DNA of 64,000 nt from Lentzea pudingi (GTDB taxonomy: Bacteria; Actinomycetota; Actinomycetes; Mycobacteriales; Pseudonocardiaceae), in assembly GCF_014646255.1 (NCBI RefSeq), contig NZ_BMNC01000002.1, forward strand, positions 742,140 to 806,139, in the 5' to 3' direction. Both the position numbers and the translations under genes were made by a program. Under the pieces are notes generated by a model that was given only the letters and a program-made list of their open reading frames with translations, did not search any database and was not told the origin of the DNA. Each line of letters opens with the position of its first letter. The first letter of the stretch is position 1. Of this stretch, positions 16,850 through 26,028 are shown piece after piece.

Positions 16850-17530
16850 CTATCTGAGGGCGGCGACGCGCGCCTTGATGCCGTCGATCATGCAGTCCAG
16901 CCCGAACTCGAACTGCCCCCCGAGCGTCCAGATCTCCGGCACGTCCAGCATCTTCACGTAGTTCGGGTGCTTCTCCCGGTACAGGTCGGCGATCTTCGCC
17001 AGGTCCGGCGGCGGTGAGTCCATCCCGCCGCGGGCGAGGAAGTTCACCTCGGCGATCGAGTAGCCGACGGCGAAGCTGGAGATCGTCGAGATCGACTGCG
17101 CGGCCGCGCCCAGCGACAGGCCGGCACGCAACATGGGTTCGAACATCGCGTCGCTCATCGCCACGGCCTTCGGGCCGATGCTGTTGAACTCACCCTGGCC
17201 CCGGATCCACCACGGGTGCTTGTGCGCGAGATGACGCATCGAGTGCATCATCCCGCGCACCGCCGTCTCCCAGTCGTCGTCGGGGCCCGGCAGCGGGAAC
17301 TCGCCGTAGACCTCGTCGAGGCAGAGCTCGATCAGCGCGTCCTTCGTCGGCACGTGCCAGTACAGCGACATGGGCGCCGCGCCCAGTTCCGCCGCGAGCT
17401 TGCGCATCGAGAGCTTCTGCAGGCCGTGCGCGTCCAGCATCTCCATCGCCTTGCGGACGATCGCCTCCCGGCTCAGGCCGAGGGGCTGCCCGCTGCTGGG
17501 CCTGGGCTTGCCGAACCACACGCTCTCCAC
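16850..17530 (-). CDS. TetR/AcrR-family transcriptional regulator
   Basis: A 226-residue repressor. The helix-turn-helix is at about residues 15-60 (LSREAIVRKAMEM, LSMRKLAAELGAAPMSLYWH), followed by a TetR_C-like ligand-binding domain. The GTG 17530 is chosen because AGGA precedes it at good spacing; GTG 17548 would overlap the stop of the upstream efflux gene and is an alternative. It directly follows the DHA2 transporter gene on the same strand, so it probably represses that operon, including itself, through the repeated site at 19001-19033. Confidence 0.87.
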   Translation of the reverse strand: MESVWFGKPRPSSGQPLGLSREAIVRKAMEMLDAHGLQKLSMRKLAAELGAAPMSLYWHVPTKDALIELCLDEVYGEFPLPGPDDDWETAVRGMMHSMRHLAHKHPWWIRGQGEFNSIGPKAVAMSDAMFEPMLRAGLSLGAAAQSISTISSFAVGYSIAEVNFLARGGMDSPPPDLAKIADLYREKHPNYVKMLDVPEIWTLGGQFEFGLDCMIDGIKARVAALR

Positions 17531-17540
17531 ATCAGCGATC

Positions 17541-18989
17541 CTAAGCACGCCGGAGCAACACGCTGGCCACAACACCTCCCAGGAACACCGCGATCGCGCC
17601 GATCACGAGGCTCACGCTCATGCCGTTCGAGAACGCCTCGCGCACGACCGCGATGTCCGCTCCGCTGTGCAGGGCCTCGGTCAGCGAACGCCCCGGAACG
17701 CCGTCCGGCAGCGAGGCCACGAACCGCGCCGACAGCAACGCGCCGAGCACAGCGATGCCGAACGAGGACCCCAATTCCGTCAGCGTGCCCGACAGCCCGG
17801 ACGCGATGCCGGCGCGTTCCGGCGGGATCGAGCCCATCAGCGCGTTGACCGCGACCGGTTGGGACACACCGACACCCACGCCGATGAGGATCAGACCGGC
17901 GAGCGTCGGCGGGTAGGTCGTGCCGATCGACAGCAGCCCCACGCCGCCCGCGACGATCGTCATGCCGAGCAGCATCGCCCGGCCCGCGCCGAGCTTCATC
18001 ACGAGCTGTCCCAACGTGTTGCTGGTGACGAGCAACGCGATCGCCATCGGCGCCACGCGCACGCCGGCCTCCAGCGGGCTGTAGCCGAGCACGCCCTGAA
18101 GGTGTTGCGTCAGCAGGAAGAGCGAGCCCGCCATGCCGAACGCCGCCAGCACGCCGGACGCCACCGCGCCGGTGAAGCGGCGGTTCCGAAAGAACCCGAG
18201 GTCGAGCATCGGGTCGGCGGTGTGCCGTTCCCACAACGCGAATCCGGTCAAGGCCACCAGGCCGACGGTGACCGGCACGCCGAACTCCGCCGAGCCGAAC
18301 CCGTGCTCCGGCAGCTCGATCACCGCGTACACGATCGACACCATGCCGATGATCGACAGCACCGAACCGAGCACGTCCGGCTTGCGCACGGTCGGGTCCT
18401 TGGACTCCGGCACCAGCACCGCGACGGCCGCGATCGCGAGGACCGCCACCGGCACGTTGATCAGGAACACCGAACCCCACCAGAAGTGCTTGATCAGCGC
18501 GCCGCCGATCACCGGTCCGGCCGCGAAGCCGAGGCTCGTGACGGCGGCCCAGATGCCGATGGCTTTGGGGCGTTCCTCGTCGTCGAACAACTGCATGAGC
18601 ACCGCGAGCGTGCCCGGCATCAGCACCGCGGCGCCGATGCCCATGAAGCCGCGGGCCGCGATCAACGCCTCGGACGAGCTCGCGTAGGCCGCGACCGCGC
18701 TGCCCGTGCCGAACAGCACCAGACCTGCCAGGAGTGCGCGCTTGCGGCCAAACCTGTCGCTCAGCGAACCCGTCGTGAGCAGCAGGCCCGCCAGTGCCAG
18801 CGAATAGGCGTTGATCATCCACTGGATGTCGGCGGTGCTCGCGTCCAAGCCCGTCGAGATGGACGGGATCGCCACGTTGAGCACGGTGTTGTCCAGCACC
18901 ACGACCATCACGGACAGGCAGAGCACGCCGAGCACGGCCCAGCGTTGCGGGTGCGGGTGCACCACGGCCTTCTCGGTCGTCGAAGTCAT
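17541..18989 (-). CDS. DHA2-family (EmrB/QacA) drug:H+ antiporter
   Basis: A 482-residue, 14-helix MFS efflux pump. The first helix has the DHA2 motif VVLDNTVLNVAIPSI, motif A is LSDRFGRKRALLAG, and motif C is seen in helix 5 (SLGFAAGPVIGGAL). Members export drugs, dyes or the producer's own metabolites; the substrate here is unknown. It starts at ATG 18989 with GGGGGAGG immediately upstream. The TetR gene follows with a gap of about 10 bases or less, forming a pump-repressor operon. A double direct repeat lies over its promoter. Confidence 0.9.
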   Translation of the reverse strand: MTSTTEKAVVHPHPQRWAVLGVLCLSVMVVVLDNTVLNVAIPSISTGLDASTADIQWMINAYSLALAGLLLTTGSLSDRFGRKRALLAGLVLFGTGSAVAAYASSSEALIAARGFMGIGAAVLMPGTLAVLMQLFDDEERPKAIGIWAAVTSLGFAAGPVIGGALIKHFWWGSVFLINVPVAVLAIAAVAVLVPESKDPTVRKPDVLGSVLSIIGMVSIVYAVIELPEHGFGSAEFGVPVTVGLVALTGFALWERHTADPMLDLGFFRNRRFTGAVASGVLAAFGMAGSLFLLTQHLQGVLGYSPLEAGVRVAPMAIALLVTSNTLGQLVMKLGAGRAMLLGMTIVAGGVGLLSIGTTYPPTLAGLILIGVGVGVSQPVAVNALMGSIPPERAGIASGLSGTLTELGSSFGIAVLGALLSARFVASLPDGVPGRSLTEALHSGADIAVVREAFSNGMSVSLVIGAIAVFLGGVVASVLLRRA

Positions 18990-19000
18990 CGTTCCTCCCC

Positions 19001-19033
19001 CTTACGGTGTACGAGTAACTTACAGCGTACGAG
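19001..19033. promoter_or_regulatory. tandem 15-bp operator repeats for the TetR/DHA2 operon
   Basis: CTTACGGTGTACGAG (19001-19015) and CTTACAGCGTACGAG (19019-19033) are direct repeats spaced 18 bp centre to centre, directly before the DHA2 ribosome-binding site. Spacing and position fit cooperative binding by TetR dimers. Confidence 0.65.
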
Positions 19034-19330
19034 ACCGGAGGACGCAAGCGGTTTTCGCTCAGGACAGAAAAGGCTTCAGAGAAATGAAAGGGCGGCCGCG
19101 CTCAACCAGCCTGGGGGTCACTGGGAGCGGGGCCGCCGTGTCCAAATATAGCGGGCCTTGACGCACCTCGCCCAGCACCCCCGCCGAAACGCGACCCAAA
19201 AGTTTCCCCGAGTGGACCACTGCCCCGCTCCGACCGTCCAGCAAACGAGTGAATTCCCGTGTTCGCGGTGCGGCGAGCAGGGGGTTCGGCCGATGAAGAC
19301 GGAGTCGGGTGTCCCTCGAAGGGAGATTCC
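19034..19330. other. intergenic region, divergent promoters
   Basis: This 297-base stretch separates the leftward DHA2 operon from the rightward small-protein pair. A GC-rich imperfect hairpin lies around 19087-19137. No supported gene is seen; the small ORFs here have no ribosome-binding sites or recognisable products. Confidence 0.5.
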
Positions 19331-19513
19331 ATGGCTGAACCACAGGGATGGATCCACTGCCACGACCCGTTCGGTCGCGACAGGTCGATGACCGTTCTGG
19401 TGGAGAACGACCGGGTCCTGCTGGTCACGCCACCGGGCGAGACCGCTGTGATGTCCGCCACCCAGACTCGCCGGCTGGGCTCTCTGCTCGACCAGGCTAC
19501 GGCGAAGATGTGA
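19331..19513 (+). CDS. small conserved hypothetical protein
   Basis: A 60-residue protein (MAEPQGWIHCHDPF...) without signal peptide or membrane helix; the middle reads as short beta strands (MTVLVENDRVLLVTPPGETA). The start ATG 19331 follows GAAGGGAG at good spacing. Its stop overlaps the next ORF's ATG (TGATG), so the two are translationally coupled. I do not recognise the family and give no function. Confidence 0.6.
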   Translation: MAEPQGWIHCHDPFGRDRSMTVLVENDRVLLVTPPGETAVMSATQTRRLGSLLDQATAKM

Positions 19514-19950
19514 TGGACGAGACCCTGCGCGACGCGGTGCTGCAACGCCTGGCGCTGCTGGACAAGGTCGCCGAGCACGGAGAAGCCGAGGCACTGGTCC
19601 CGCTGGCCCGCGCGGAGATCCACCGCCTCGCGGACGGCTGGCGGCTGTTGCTGACGGTCCACCAGCCCGACGAGGACGGCCGGTGCAGGGCCTGTCCCGG
19701 CTGGCTGCGGCGCCGCCGGTGGCCGTGCCAGATCTGGAACATGGCGCACCAGCACCTGATCGGCGAGGGACTTCCCCACCGCGAGCGGCGGCGGCCGTTG
19801 CGCAACCCCTTCACTCGATCAGGTGTTATCGAGGTGCCGGAGGAGACACCGGCCGAGATGACCACCGAACTGCCGATCCCGGCCGACGGTCCACCGGTCG
19901 TGCACCGGGCGCCCGTCGTGTCCCGTCCCAAGCACGCCTTGCCGGAGTGA
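19513..19950 (+). CDS. hypothetical protein with CxxC segment
   Basis: A 145-residue protein coupled by TGATG to the preceding small gene. The N-terminal half is helical, and a basic segment CRACPGWLRRRRWPCQ near residue 60-75 holds three cysteines that could bind metal. The C-terminal 40 residues are rich in Pro, Glu and Thr and look disordered. No family is recognised. The pair lies just upstream of an ABC transporter operon but on separate translation signals. Confidence 0.6.
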   Translation: MDETLRDAVLQRLALLDKVAEHGEAEALVPLARAEIHRLADGWRLLLTVHQPDEDGRCRACPGWLRRRRWPCQIWNMAHQHLIGEGLPHRERRRPLRNPFTRSGVIEVPEETPAEMTTELPIPADGPPVVHRAPVVSRPKHALPE

Positions 19951-19963
19951 CGTTTCAGGCAGG

Positions 19964-20932
19964 ATGGGCCGCATGCATGACGGCAGCGGCCTCATCGCGG
20001 TCCAGAACCTGACCAAGCAGTTCGGTCCGGTCGCCGCGGTGCAGAACCTGAGCTTCACCGTGTCACCCGGCAGCGTGACGGGCTTCCTGGGCCCGAACGG
20101 CGCGGGCAAGACGACGACCCTGCGGATGCTGCTGGGTCTCGTGAAACCCACGGCCGGCACGGCGACGATCAACGGACGACCGTTCCACCAGCTCGGCCAG
20201 CCCGGCCGCGTGGTGGGCGCGGTGCTGGAGGCGCAGGGTTTCCACCCCGCGCGCTCCGCCCGCAACCACCTGCGCGTGTACGCGTCGGCCATCGGCGTGC
20301 CGGACGCGCAGGCCGACCAGGTCATCGGCCTGGTCGGCCTGAGCTCCGCCGCCGATCGCAAGGTGGGCGGGTTCTCGCTCGGCATGAAGCAGCGGCTGGC
20401 GCTGGCCACGGCGTTGCTCGGCGACCCCCAGGTGCTCGTGCTGGACGAACCGGCGAACGGGCTCGACCCCGAGGGCATCGCGTGGCTGCGGACGTTCCTG
20501 CAGTCGTACGCGCGCATGGGCCGCACGGTGCTGATCTCCAGCCACCTGCTGGCGGAGGTGGAGCAGACCGTCGACCAGGTCGTGATCATCTCGCGCGGTC
20601 AGACGATGTTCTACGGGCCGTTGGAGCAGTTGCGGCAGTCGCAGCAGAAGCGCGTTCTCGTGCAGCCGTCGGACCACAACGCGCTCGCGACCGCTCTTCG
20701 TGCCGCGGGTGTGCAGGCGATCGAGCAGCTGCCCGACGGCAGGCTCGCGGTGTCCGGTGTGGACTCCCGGCAGGTCGCCGACACCGCGTTGCAGGCGGGC
20801 GTGTCGATCTACGGCATCCAGGAGGAGCAGGTCGACCTCGAGCGGCTGTTCTTCCAGCTCACCAGTGGCCAGTACGCCGGGCACGCGCCGGCTCCGAATC
20901 CGTACCAGCAGCAACAAGGTGGTTGGGCCTGA
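19964..20932 (+). CDS. ABC-2 type transporter ATP-binding protein
   Basis: A 322-residue ATPase. Walker A is GPNGAGKTT (residues ~44-52), the signature appears as GGFSLGMKQRLALA and Walker B as VLVLDEPANGLDP. A C-terminal extension of about 100 residues ends in a Gln-rich tail. The ATG at 19964 gives the annotated length; ATG 19973 is an equally possible start. Its stop overlaps the permease ATG by TGATG, so ATPase and permease form one exporter. The DrrA/CcmA-like sequence suggests drug or lipid export, but the substrate is unknown. Confidence 0.9.
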   Translation: MGRMHDGSGLIAVQNLTKQFGPVAAVQNLSFTVSPGSVTGFLGPNGAGKTTTLRMLLGLVKPTAGTATINGRPFHQLGQPGRVVGAVLEAQGFHPARSARNHLRVYASAIGVPDAQADQVIGLVGLSSAADRKVGGFSLGMKQRLALATALLGDPQVLVLDEPANGLDPEGIAWLRTFLQSYARMGRTVLISSHLLAEVEQTVDQVVIISRGQTMFYGPLEQLRQSQQKRVLVQPSDHNALATALRAAGVQAIEQLPDGRLAVSGVDSRQVADTALQAGVSIYGIQEEQVDLERLFFQLTSGQYAGHAPAPNPYQQQQGGWA

Positions 20933-21804
20933 TGGGCAACCTCGTACAGGCGGAGCTCCGCAAGACCACGACGACCGGGTTGTGGTGGGGTCTGCTGATC
21001 CCGACCGCCGTGCTGGCGCTCGGCTGGGGGCTCGCGACCGGCCTGCTGGGACAGTTCTTCGTGGACTTCGCGGCGAGCGGTGACGTCGACGAGGTGTCGG
21101 ACTTCCTCGGGGTCACGCCGGACCAGTGGAAGGTCTCGCTGTTCGGCATGGCCCGGGCGATCAACATCTCGACGATCTTCCCGATGATCTTCGGCGCGAT
21201 GGCGATCTCGGGTGAGCTCAGCCGCCGGACGATCACCACGACGTTCCTGACCGCGCCGTCGCGCGTGCACGCGTTGCTGGCGAAGATGCTGGTCTACGTC
21301 CTGTGGGGCGCGATCTACGGCCTCGTGATCATGCTGTTCCTGGGCATCGGCGTGGTGGCGACCAGCGACTCGGGCCAGCTGCCGGACGCAGGTGGCTGGG
21401 TGATGCTGACGCTCGTCTGCGTGCTGTCGTCGATCCTGATGACGATGTTCGGCGTCGGCGTGGGCGCGCTGATCCCCAACGTCGCCGGGGCGATCGTGCT
21501 CCTGCTGCTGTACTTCCTGGTGATCGAGAACGTGCTGCACGGCGTGCTGGCGTACCTCGAGGTGCCGGCGGTGATCGGCTTCCTGCCGAACGGGTCGATC
21601 AACGGGCTCACCGGGTCGGTCTCGGTCGACCTGTTCCTGTCGTCGGCGGGTGTCGTGCCGACGGAGATCGAGGACGTGCTGCGGGCGATCGCGGGTGCGG
21701 CCGGGGCGCAGGACTGGTGGCTGTCGGGGATCGTGTTCCTCGGCTGGGCCGGTGTCGTGTTCGCGGGCGGATGGGCCGTCACGCAGTCCAAGGACATCAC
21801 CTGA
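20932..21804 (+). CDS. ABC-2 type transporter permease
   Basis: A 290-residue membrane protein with six predicted helices and a large extracytoplasmic loop between helices 1 and 2 (about residues 35-75). It contains the typical ABC-2 segment GELSRRTITTTFLTAPSR after helix 2. Its start overlaps the stop of the ATPase gene (TGATG). It partners that ATPase; nothing in the sequence tells the substrate. Confidence 0.88.
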   Translation: MGNLVQAELRKTTTTGLWWGLLIPTAVLALGWGLATGLLGQFFVDFAASGDVDEVSDFLGVTPDQWKVSLFGMARAINISTIFPMIFGAMAISGELSRRTITTTFLTAPSRVHALLAKMLVYVLWGAIYGLVIMLFLGIGVVATSDSGQLPDAGGWVMLTLVCVLSSILMTMFGVGVGALIPNVAGAIVLLLLYFLVIENVLHGVLAYLEVPAVIGFLPNGSINGLTGSVSVDLFLSSAGVVPTEIEDVLRAIAGAAGAQDWWLSGIVFLGWAGVVFAGGWAVTQSKDIT

Positions 21805-21860
21805 CCTGCGATTTCTGACGTCACGATTTTGTGTCGGACCCCGAACGTACTGTGGGTCCC

Positions 21861-24800
21861 GTGACGAAGGGCTGGATCCGCCGACTGACCGCAGCGTGCT
21901 GGCAGCACCCCCGCCTGGTGGTGCTGTCGGTCCTCGCCGCGGTCGTCGGCGTGGGTCTGCAGGCGGCGGGGCCGTTGCTGCTCAAGACGGCGATCGACGA
22001 CTCCACAGGTGGCCGCACCGATCGGCTGTGGCCGTTGATGGTGGCGTTGATCGTCCTAGAGGTGCTGACGTTCGGGTCGGCGTTCCTGCGCCGCTACCTG
22101 GGCGGGCGGCTGGCGCTGGGCGTGCAGCACGACCTGCGGCTCGGCGTGTTCTCGGCGGTGCAGCGGCTCGACGGCGCGAAGCAGGACGAGCTGCGGACCG
22201 GGCAGATCGTGTCGCGCTCGATCACCGACCTGCAGCTGGTGCAGTCGCTGCTGATGATGGCGCCGCTGGCCGTGGGCACGGTGGTGTTCGCCCTGGCCGC
22301 GCTGGCAGCGATGATCTACCTGTCGATCCCGCTGACGATCATCGCGGTGATCGTGCTGCCGCTGGTGGCGTGGCTGGCCGGGCGCACCCGGCTGACGCTG
22401 TTCCCGGCCACGTGGTCGGCGCAGCAGCGGGCCGCCGACCTGGCGCAGCACGTCGAGGAGACCGTCACCGGCGTCCGCGTCGTGAAGGGCTTCGGCCAGG
22501 AGGCGCGCGAGGTCGCCCGGCTGGAGAAGCACGCCGAGTTCCTGTTCGCGGAACGGATGCGGGCCGCCAGGCTGTCGTCGAAGCCGCTCGCGACGGTGAC
22601 GGCGCTGCCGTTGCTCGGCCAGGTCGCGGTGCTGGGACTGGGCGGCTGGCTGGCGTTGCACGGCCAGGTCACGCTGGGCACGTTCCTGGCCTTCACGACG
22701 TACGTGGCGAACCTCGTCGGCCCCACCCGGTTGCTGTCGAGCCTGATGGTGTCCGCGCAGCTGGCCCGCGCCGGGGTGGAGCGCGTGTACGAGCTGATCG
22801 ACTCGCAGCCCGACGTGACGGACGGCCCCGGCGAGGTGCCCGACGGCCCGCTCGGGATCTCGTTCTCGGACGTGTCCTTCGGCTATGCCCGCAGCGAACC
22901 GGTGCTGAAGGAGTTCTCGATCTCGGTCGAGCCGGGCGAGACGCTGGCGCTGGTGGGCACCGCGGGCTCGGGCAAGTCGACGGTGTCGTTGCTGCTGCCC
23001 CGGTTCTACGACGTGCACACCGGCTCGGTCCGGGTCGGTGGCGCGGACGTGCGCACGCTGAAGCTGGAGTCGTTGCGCGGCGCGGTGGGCGTGGTGTTCG
23101 AGGAGGCGTTCCTCTTCTCGGACACGGTGTTCTCGAACATCGCCTACGGCAGCCCCGACGCCTCCCGCGAGGAGGTCGAGCGCGCCGCGAAGGCCGCCGA
23201 GGCCCACGACTTCATCGAGGCCCTGCCGCTCGGCTACGACACGGTGGTCGGCGAGCGCGGCCTCACGCTGTCCGGTGGCCAGCGCCAGCGCGTCGCCCTG
23301 GCCCGCGCCCTGCTCTCGGATCCGCGCATCCTCGTGCTGGACGACGCGACGTCCGCGGTGGACAACGCGACGGAGGCGGCGATCCACGCGACGCTCGCCT
23401 CGGTGACGGCGAACCGCACCACGCTCCTGGTGGCCCACCGGCGTTCCACGCTCTCCCTGGCCGACCGCATCGCCGTCCTCGACGCCGGCCGCGTGGTCGA
23501 CGTCGGCACGCACGCCGAGCTCACGGCCCGTTGCGCCCTCTACCGCGACCTGCTGGCGGGCCCCGGCGAGGCGATCGAGTCCGCCGCGCCGGTCAAGGCC
23601 GGTGAGCTGTGGCCGGCGCTGTCGCAACAGGACCTCGACGACCGCCTGATCGCCGAGGCGAGGACCTCGACCCCGGCCGCGTCCGGCAGGCGTGGCGGCG
23701 GCGGAGGGGGCGGAGGCGTCGGCGGTGGCATGGCGGCGCTGGCCGGCGGCCCACCCACTCCCGAGCTGCTGGCCCAGGTCCGTTCGCTGCCCCCGGCCAC
23801 CGAGGTCCCGGTCCTGCACGGCGAGGACCCGCGCGCTCCCGACCCGGCCTTCCGCCTGGCCCGCCTGCTGAGGCCGGTCCGCTGGGCCCTGGGCGGCGTG
23901 GCGGCCGTGGTGGTGCTCGACGCGCTGGTCGGCATGGGCATGCCGTCGCTGGTGCGCCTGGGCATCGACGGCGGCGTGGTGGGCGGTGCCGAGTCGGCGC
24001 TGTGGCAGGCCGTGGTGCTGGGCGTCGGCCTGGTCGTGGTCGGCTGGCTGACGACGGCGGGCAGCACGGTCTTCGCCGCCCGCCTGGGCGAACGCCTGCT
24101 CTACCTGCTGCGCGTCCGCAGCTACGCCCACCTGCAACGCCTCGGCCTCGACTACTACGAGCGCGAGATGGCCGGCCGCATCATGACGAGGATGACGACG
24201 GACGTCGACGCCCTCTCGACGTTCCTGCAGACCGGCCTGGTCACCGCGGTGATCAGCCTGATCACGGTCGTGGGCATCACCGCGGCCCTGGTGGTCACCG
24301 ACGCCTCGCTGGCCCTGATAGCCCTCTCGGTGCTCCCGCTCCTGGCCGCGGCGACGGTGCTCTTCCAACGCCTCTCCTCGACCGCCTACGCGGAGGCCCG
24401 CGAACGAGTGAGCGCCGTCAACGCCGACCTCCAGGAGAACGTCTCGGGCCTGCGCGTCTCCCAGGCCTACACGAGGGAACGCCGCTCCGCCGAGGCCTTC
24501 GCCGAACGCAGCGACGCCTACCGCCGCACCCGCCTGCGAGCCCAGCGCTACATCGCCACCTACTTCCCGTTCGTGGCAATGCTCTCCGGCGTGGCCCAAG
24601 CGGTGGTCCTGGCCGTAGGCGCCCACCGGGTGGCGACGGGCAGCCTCACCCCAGGCATCCTGCTCGCGTTCCTGCTCTACCTGGGCCTGTTCTTCAGCCC
24701 GATCCAGCAACTCTCGGGCGTCTTCGACGGCTACCAGCAGGCCAGGGTCGGCCTCCGCAGGATCGGCGACCTGCTCCGCACCCCCAGCACGGTCGAACCA

Positions 24801-25574
24801 CCCGCAATTCCCGTACCGGTCCCACCCCGCCTGAAGGGCGAGGTCGAGCTCCGCAACGTCTCCTTCACCTACACAGGCGCGGACACCCCAGCCTTGGACA
24901 ACGTCACGCTGCACGTGACCCCAGGCGAAACCGTGGCCCTGGTAGGCGAAACCGGCGCAGGCAAGTCAACGCTCGTCAAACTGATAGCCCGCTTCTACGA
25001 CGCCACAGCAGGCACAGTCCTGGTGGACGGCAAGGACATCCGTACGTACGACCTGAGCGCCTACCGCCAACGCCTGGGCGTGGTCCCCCAAGAGGCCCAC
25101 CTCTTCGGAGGCGACCTGGCCACCAACGTCGCCTACGGCCGCCCAGAAGCAACAGAACAAGAAATCCAACAGGCCACCGAAGCAGTAGGCGCCCTCCCGA
25201 TGGTCGCCACCCTCCACAACGGCTTCCGCCAACCGGTGGGCGAACGAGGCAACCACCTCTCAGCGGGCCAACGCCAACTGGTGGCTCTGGCCAGAGCAGA
25301 ACTGGTGAACCCAGACCTCCTACTCCTCGACGAGGCAACAGCAGCCCTGGACCCAGCCACAGAATCGGCAGTCCTAGCAGCCAGCGACCACCTGACAGGC
25401 GCCAGAACCACCTTCGTAGTGGCCCACCGCCTAGCCACAGCCGCAAGGGCAGACCGAATAGTCGTCCTGGCCAACGGCCGAATAGTCGAACAGGGCACCC
25501 ACGCCGACCTCTTAACGGCCAACGGCACCTACGCCCGCCTCTGGCACCACGGCGACACCCCAGAAGCCGCCTGA
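21861..25574 (+). CDS. fused double ABC exporter (TMD-NBD-TMD-NBD)
   Basis: A 1237-residue exporter made of two half-transporters. TMD1 covers about 20-315, NBD1 335-590 (Walker A GTAGSGKST near 366, signature LSGGQRQR), a Gly-rich linker near 610-625, TMD2 665-980 and NBD2 1000-1235 (Walker A GETGAGKST near 1029, signature LSAGQRQL, Walker B LLLLDEATA). NBD1 Walker B reads ILVLDDATS, with Asp in place of the catalytic Glu, so only one ATP site is canonical, as in heterodimeric exporters. GTG 21861 has TACTGT seven bases upstream and may be leaderless; GTG 21831 is an alternative. Codon use changes visibly after about 24500 towards A-ending codons. The substrate is unknown. Confidence 0.9.
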   Translation: MTKGWIRRLTAACWQHPRLVVLSVLAAVVGVGLQAAGPLLLKTAIDDSTGGRTDRLWPLMVALIVLEVLTFGSAFLRRYLGGRLALGVQHDLRLGVFSAVQRLDGAKQDELRTGQIVSRSITDLQLVQSLLMMAPLAVGTVVFALAALAAMIYLSIPLTIIAVIVLPLVAWLAGRTRLTLFPATWSAQQRAADLAQHVEETVTGVRVVKGFGQEAREVARLEKHAEFLFAERMRAARLSSKPLATVTALPLLGQVAVLGLGGWLALHGQVTLGTFLAFTTYVANLVGPTRLLSSLMVSAQLARAGVERVYELIDSQPDVTDGPGEVPDGPLGISFSDVSFGYARSEPVLKEFSISVEPGETLALVGTAGSGKSTVSLLLPRFYDVHTGSVRVGGADVRTLKLESLRGAVGVVFEEAFLFSDTVFSNIAYGSPDASREEVERAAKAAEAHDFIEALPLGYDTVVGERGLTLSGGQRQRVALARALLSDPRILVLDDATSAVDNATEAAIHATLASVTANRTTLLVAHRRSTLSLADRIAVLDAGRVVDVGTHAELTARCALYRDLLAGPGEAIESAAPVKAGELWPALSQQDLDDRLIAEARTSTPAASGRRGGGGGGGGVGGGMAALAGGPPTPELLAQVRSLPPATEVPVLHGEDPRAPDPAFRLARLLRPVRWALGGVAAVVVLDALVGMGMPSLVRLGIDGGVVGGAESALWQAVVLGVGLVVVGWLTTAGSTVFAARLGERLLYLLRVRSYAHLQRLGLDYYEREMAGRIMTRMTTDVDALSTFLQTGLVTAVISLITVVGITAALVVTDASLALIALSVLPLLAAATVLFQRLSSTAYAEARERVSAVNADLQENVSGLRVSQAYTRERRSAEAFAERSDAYRRTRLRAQRYIATYFPFVAMLSGVAQAVVLAVGAHRVATGSLTPGILLAFLLYLGLFFSPIQQLSGVFDGYQQARVGLRRIGDLLRTPSTVEPPAIPVPVPPRLKGEVELRNVSFTYTGADTPALDNVTLHVTPGETVALVGETGAGKSTLVKLIARFYDATAGTVLVDGKDIRTYDLSAYRQRLGVVPQEAHLFGGDLATNVAYGRPEATEQEIQQATEAVGALPMVATLHNGFRQPVGERGNHLSAGQRQLVALARAELVNPDLLLLDEATAALDPATESAVLAASDHLTGARTTFVVAHRLATAARADRIVVLANGRIVEQGTHADLLTANGTYARLWHHGDTPEAA

Positions 25575-25610
25575 CCACACCCCGAACCCGCGCCCACAAC
25601 GGCAAAGCCA

Positions 25611-25990
25611 CGCCAACGGCGACGGCCATGGCGAGAGCGATGGCGGGGGCGGGGGTGATGGCGCGGGCGATGGCGGGGGTGATGGCGATGGCGGGGGTGA
25701 TGGCGAGGGCGGGGCGATGGCGAGGGCGGGGCGGTGGCGGGGCGATGGCGCGGTCCGGGGGCGCGGTCCGGGAGCGCGGTCCGGGAGCGCAGTCCGGGAG
25801 CGCGGTCCGGGGCGCGGTCCGGGGGGCGGTCCGGGGGGCGGTCCGGGGGGCGGTCCGGGGCGATGGCGCGGTCGGAGGCGCGGTCGGGGGCGATGGCGAA
25901 GCCGAGGCGTACCTCCAAGCGGCCAGGGCAACGGCGAAGCCGAGCCACCCTTCCGCCAACGGCAATGGCGAAGCCGAGGCGTGTGAACCT
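25611..25990. repeat. G-rich tandem-repeat tract
   Basis: Three kinds of short unit follow one another: GATGGCGGGGGT-like units (about 25620-25745), GCGGTCCGGGAG/GGC-like units (about 25751-25865, roughly nine copies) and GGCAACGGCGAAGCC-like units (to 25990). The + strand has many G-runs and could form quadruplexes. ORFs through it are low-complexity artefacts. It directly follows the exporter stop codon. Confidence 0.75.
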
Positions 25991-26028
25991 CTTCGCACTT
26001 GGTCAGCGGTGGTGACGTGCCCAGCTCG

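Noticed and set aside
22056..24914. 952-residue open frame antisense to the ABC exporter
   Set aside because: Low-complexity Arg/Gln/Gly/His composition typical of shadow frames; the exporter motifs are on the + strand.
25512..25986. Several overlapping ORFs in the G-rich tract
   Set aside because: They translate only tandem repeats (Pro/Arg/Gly) with no ribosome-binding site; they are repeat artefacts.
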